Source: an uncultured Sphingobium sp. (GTDB lineage Bacteria > Pseudomonadota > Alphaproteobacteria > Sphingomonadales > Sphingomonadaceae). From it: a stretch of DNA of 6,827 bases. This document shows, piece after piece, positions 5,901-6,827 of this stretch. Below the pieces are notes generated by a model that was not told the DNA's origin, did not search any database, and saw only the letters and a list, made by a program, of their open reading frames with translations. Location: assembly GCA_913773715.1 (NCBI GenBank), contig CAJYHD010000724.1, forward strand, positions 1 through 6,827, given 5' to 3'. Both the position numbers and the translations under genes were made by a program. The first letter of the stretch is position 1, and each line of letters opens with the position of its first letter.

Positions 5901-6827
5901 ACAATCCGCCAGCGTCGATCCACTCGTCCACCGGCTCCCAGCCGCCCGCGCGTAGCAGAACCCGGTTGTCGCGCGGACCATATTTATGGCTGCTCTCGGT
6001 ATGGATCGTTTCGCCCGCGTCCATGTGGAAGGCTTCACCGGCAACGTGGAAGTCCATGTCCCGCGTCGCTTCCAGATGCATCTCGATCCGCGCCTTCTCA
6101 TCATTCCAGATGGCGCGATGGGCGAAGTCGGCGACGGGCATGTCGCCGCCCAGCTCGCGATTGATGCGGGTCAAAAGGTTGAGGTTGAACGCCGCCGTCA
6201 CCCCCTGCGCATCGTCATAGGCCGCGACCAGACGATCGCGATCCTTGATCCGGTCCATGCCGATCAGCAGCATCGACTCATCGCCCAGCAACCGGCGCAT
6301 GGCACGCAGCAGATCGACCGCCGCCTCCGGCTCCATATTGCCGATGGTCGAACCGGGGAAGAAGCCCAGGCGCGGCATGACCTCGATCGCGGCGGGCAAC
6401 GCCAGCGGCCCCATGAAGTCGCCGACGACCGGCAGCACGGGCAATCCGGGGAAGGCGGTGGCAAGGTCCGCGCTGCTCGCGTGTAGGAAATCACCGCTGA
6501 TGTCGATCGGCACATAGGCGGCAGGGGCGATCGCGCGCAGCAGGTGCGGCGTCTTGCGGGACGATCCCGCGCCGAACTCCACCACCGCGCGGCCTTCGCC
6601 GACCGCCAGCGCGAAATCCGGCCCATGCGCCGCGAGCAAGGCCGTTTCCGTGCGCGTCGGATAATATTCGGGAAGGTCGGTAATCTCCTCGAACAATTCC
6701 GACCCGCGCCGGTCGTAGAACCAGATCGGTGGCGTCTTCTTGGGGTAACGCGACAATCCTTCGATGATGTCCTTGCGGAACGCCGGATCGACGCTGGGCG
6801 CGATCGTGAAAAGGGGAGCTTGGTCGG
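5872..6827 (-). CDS. egtD: L-histidine N-alpha-methyltransferase EgtD, 5' end cut by window
   Basis: Reading the minus strand, the frame is open from the window edge to a TAA at 5874-5872: 317 visible residues. Family members are about 320-330 residues, so probably only a few N-terminal residues are missing. The apparent TTG start at 6756 is internal, since family-like sequence (FRKDIIEGLSRYPKKTPP) continues upstream of it. EgtD trimethylates histidine to hercynine with S-adenosylmethionine, an early step of ergothioneine synthesis in the cytoplasm. In visible numbering: DLPEYYPTRTE (50-60), SAM motif I VVEFGAGSSRKT (81-92), YVPIDISGDFL (104-114), FFPGSTIGNMEP (155-166), FNLNLLTRINRELGG (213-227) and IHTESSHKY (274-282). 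The E-x-S of the last motif (Glu277, Ser279) matches the histidine-binding pair known in mycobacterial EgtD. The gene converges on nupC with a 4-base stop overlap. In alphaproteobacteria egtD often follows egtB, which would lie just beyond the right edge (inference). Confidence 0.95.
   Translation of the reverse strand, partial: DQAPLFTIAPSVDPAFRKDIIEGLSRYPKKTPPIWFYDRRGSELFEEITDLPEYYPTRTETALLAAHGPDFALAVGEGRAVVEFGAGSSRKTPHLLRAIAPAAYVPIDISGDFLHASSADLATAFPGLPVLPVVGDFMGPLALPAAIEVMPRLGFFPGSTIGNMEPEAAVDLLRAMRRLLGDESMLLIGMDRIKDRDRLVAAYDDAQGVTAAFNLNLLTRINRELGGDMPVADFAHRAIWNDEKARIEMHLEATRDMDFHVAGEAFHMDAGETIHTESSHKYGPRDNRVLLRAGGWEPVDEWIDAGGLFSLILAKAG

Noticed and set aside
1..6827. Search for CRISPR arrays, tRNA or rRNA genes, insertion sequences, phage genes or defence cassettes
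   Set aside because: No regularly spaced direct repeats, cloverleaf-like segments, transposase or integrase motifs, or toxin-antitoxin pairs were seen. The only repeat family is the REP-like element.

Overview
The window looks like chromosomal DNA from a GC-rich alphaproteobacterium, most likely a sphingomonad (Sphingomonas/Sphingopyxis-like). This rests on the strong G/C bias at third codon positions, the protein styles (TypA, a NupC-type CNT transporter, a bacterial HGSNAT-like protein, an EgtD methyltransferase) and a CCCGCG/CGCGGG intergenic palindromic repeat of the kind common in these genomes. The assignment is by recognition only; no search was run.

Layout from left to right. A minus-strand gene for an exported protein runs off the left edge (1-119); only its signal peptide and about 20 mature residues are visible. 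A 115-bp divergent intergenic region follows, with an AT-rich operator-like palindrome (199-216). Then comes a multi-pass membrane protein of the DUF1624/HGSNAT-like family (235-1302, +). After a 103-bp gap comes the full-length ribosome-associated GTPase gene typA/bipA (1406-3223, +), closed by a strong intrinsic terminator (3251-3284). Next is a composite REP-like inverted repeat (3313-3420). A YkgJ-type cysteine-cluster protein (3519-4298, +) follows. A 263-bp non-coding region (4299-4561) then carries a perfect hairpin whose loop can pair with a downstream tract. It is followed by a NupC-family nucleoside transporter gene (4562-5875, +). The last gene is minus-strand egtD, for the ergothioneine-pathway histidine trimethyltransferase. 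It converges on nupC with overlapping stop codons and is cut at its 5' end by the window edge (5872-6827).

The genes do not form one pathway. They read as ordinary core and housekeeping loci, each probably its own transcription unit; egtD is likely the tail of an egt operon outside the window. I see no phage, transposase, CRISPR, defence or biosynthetic cluster, and no new multigene system. The most interesting signals are non-coding: a degenerate copy of the intergenic repeat that appears to supply the typA ribosome-binding leader, the pseudoknot-capable inverted repeat between ykgJ-like and nupC, the divergent operator-like palindrome, and a stem spanning the nupC/egtD stop overlap.
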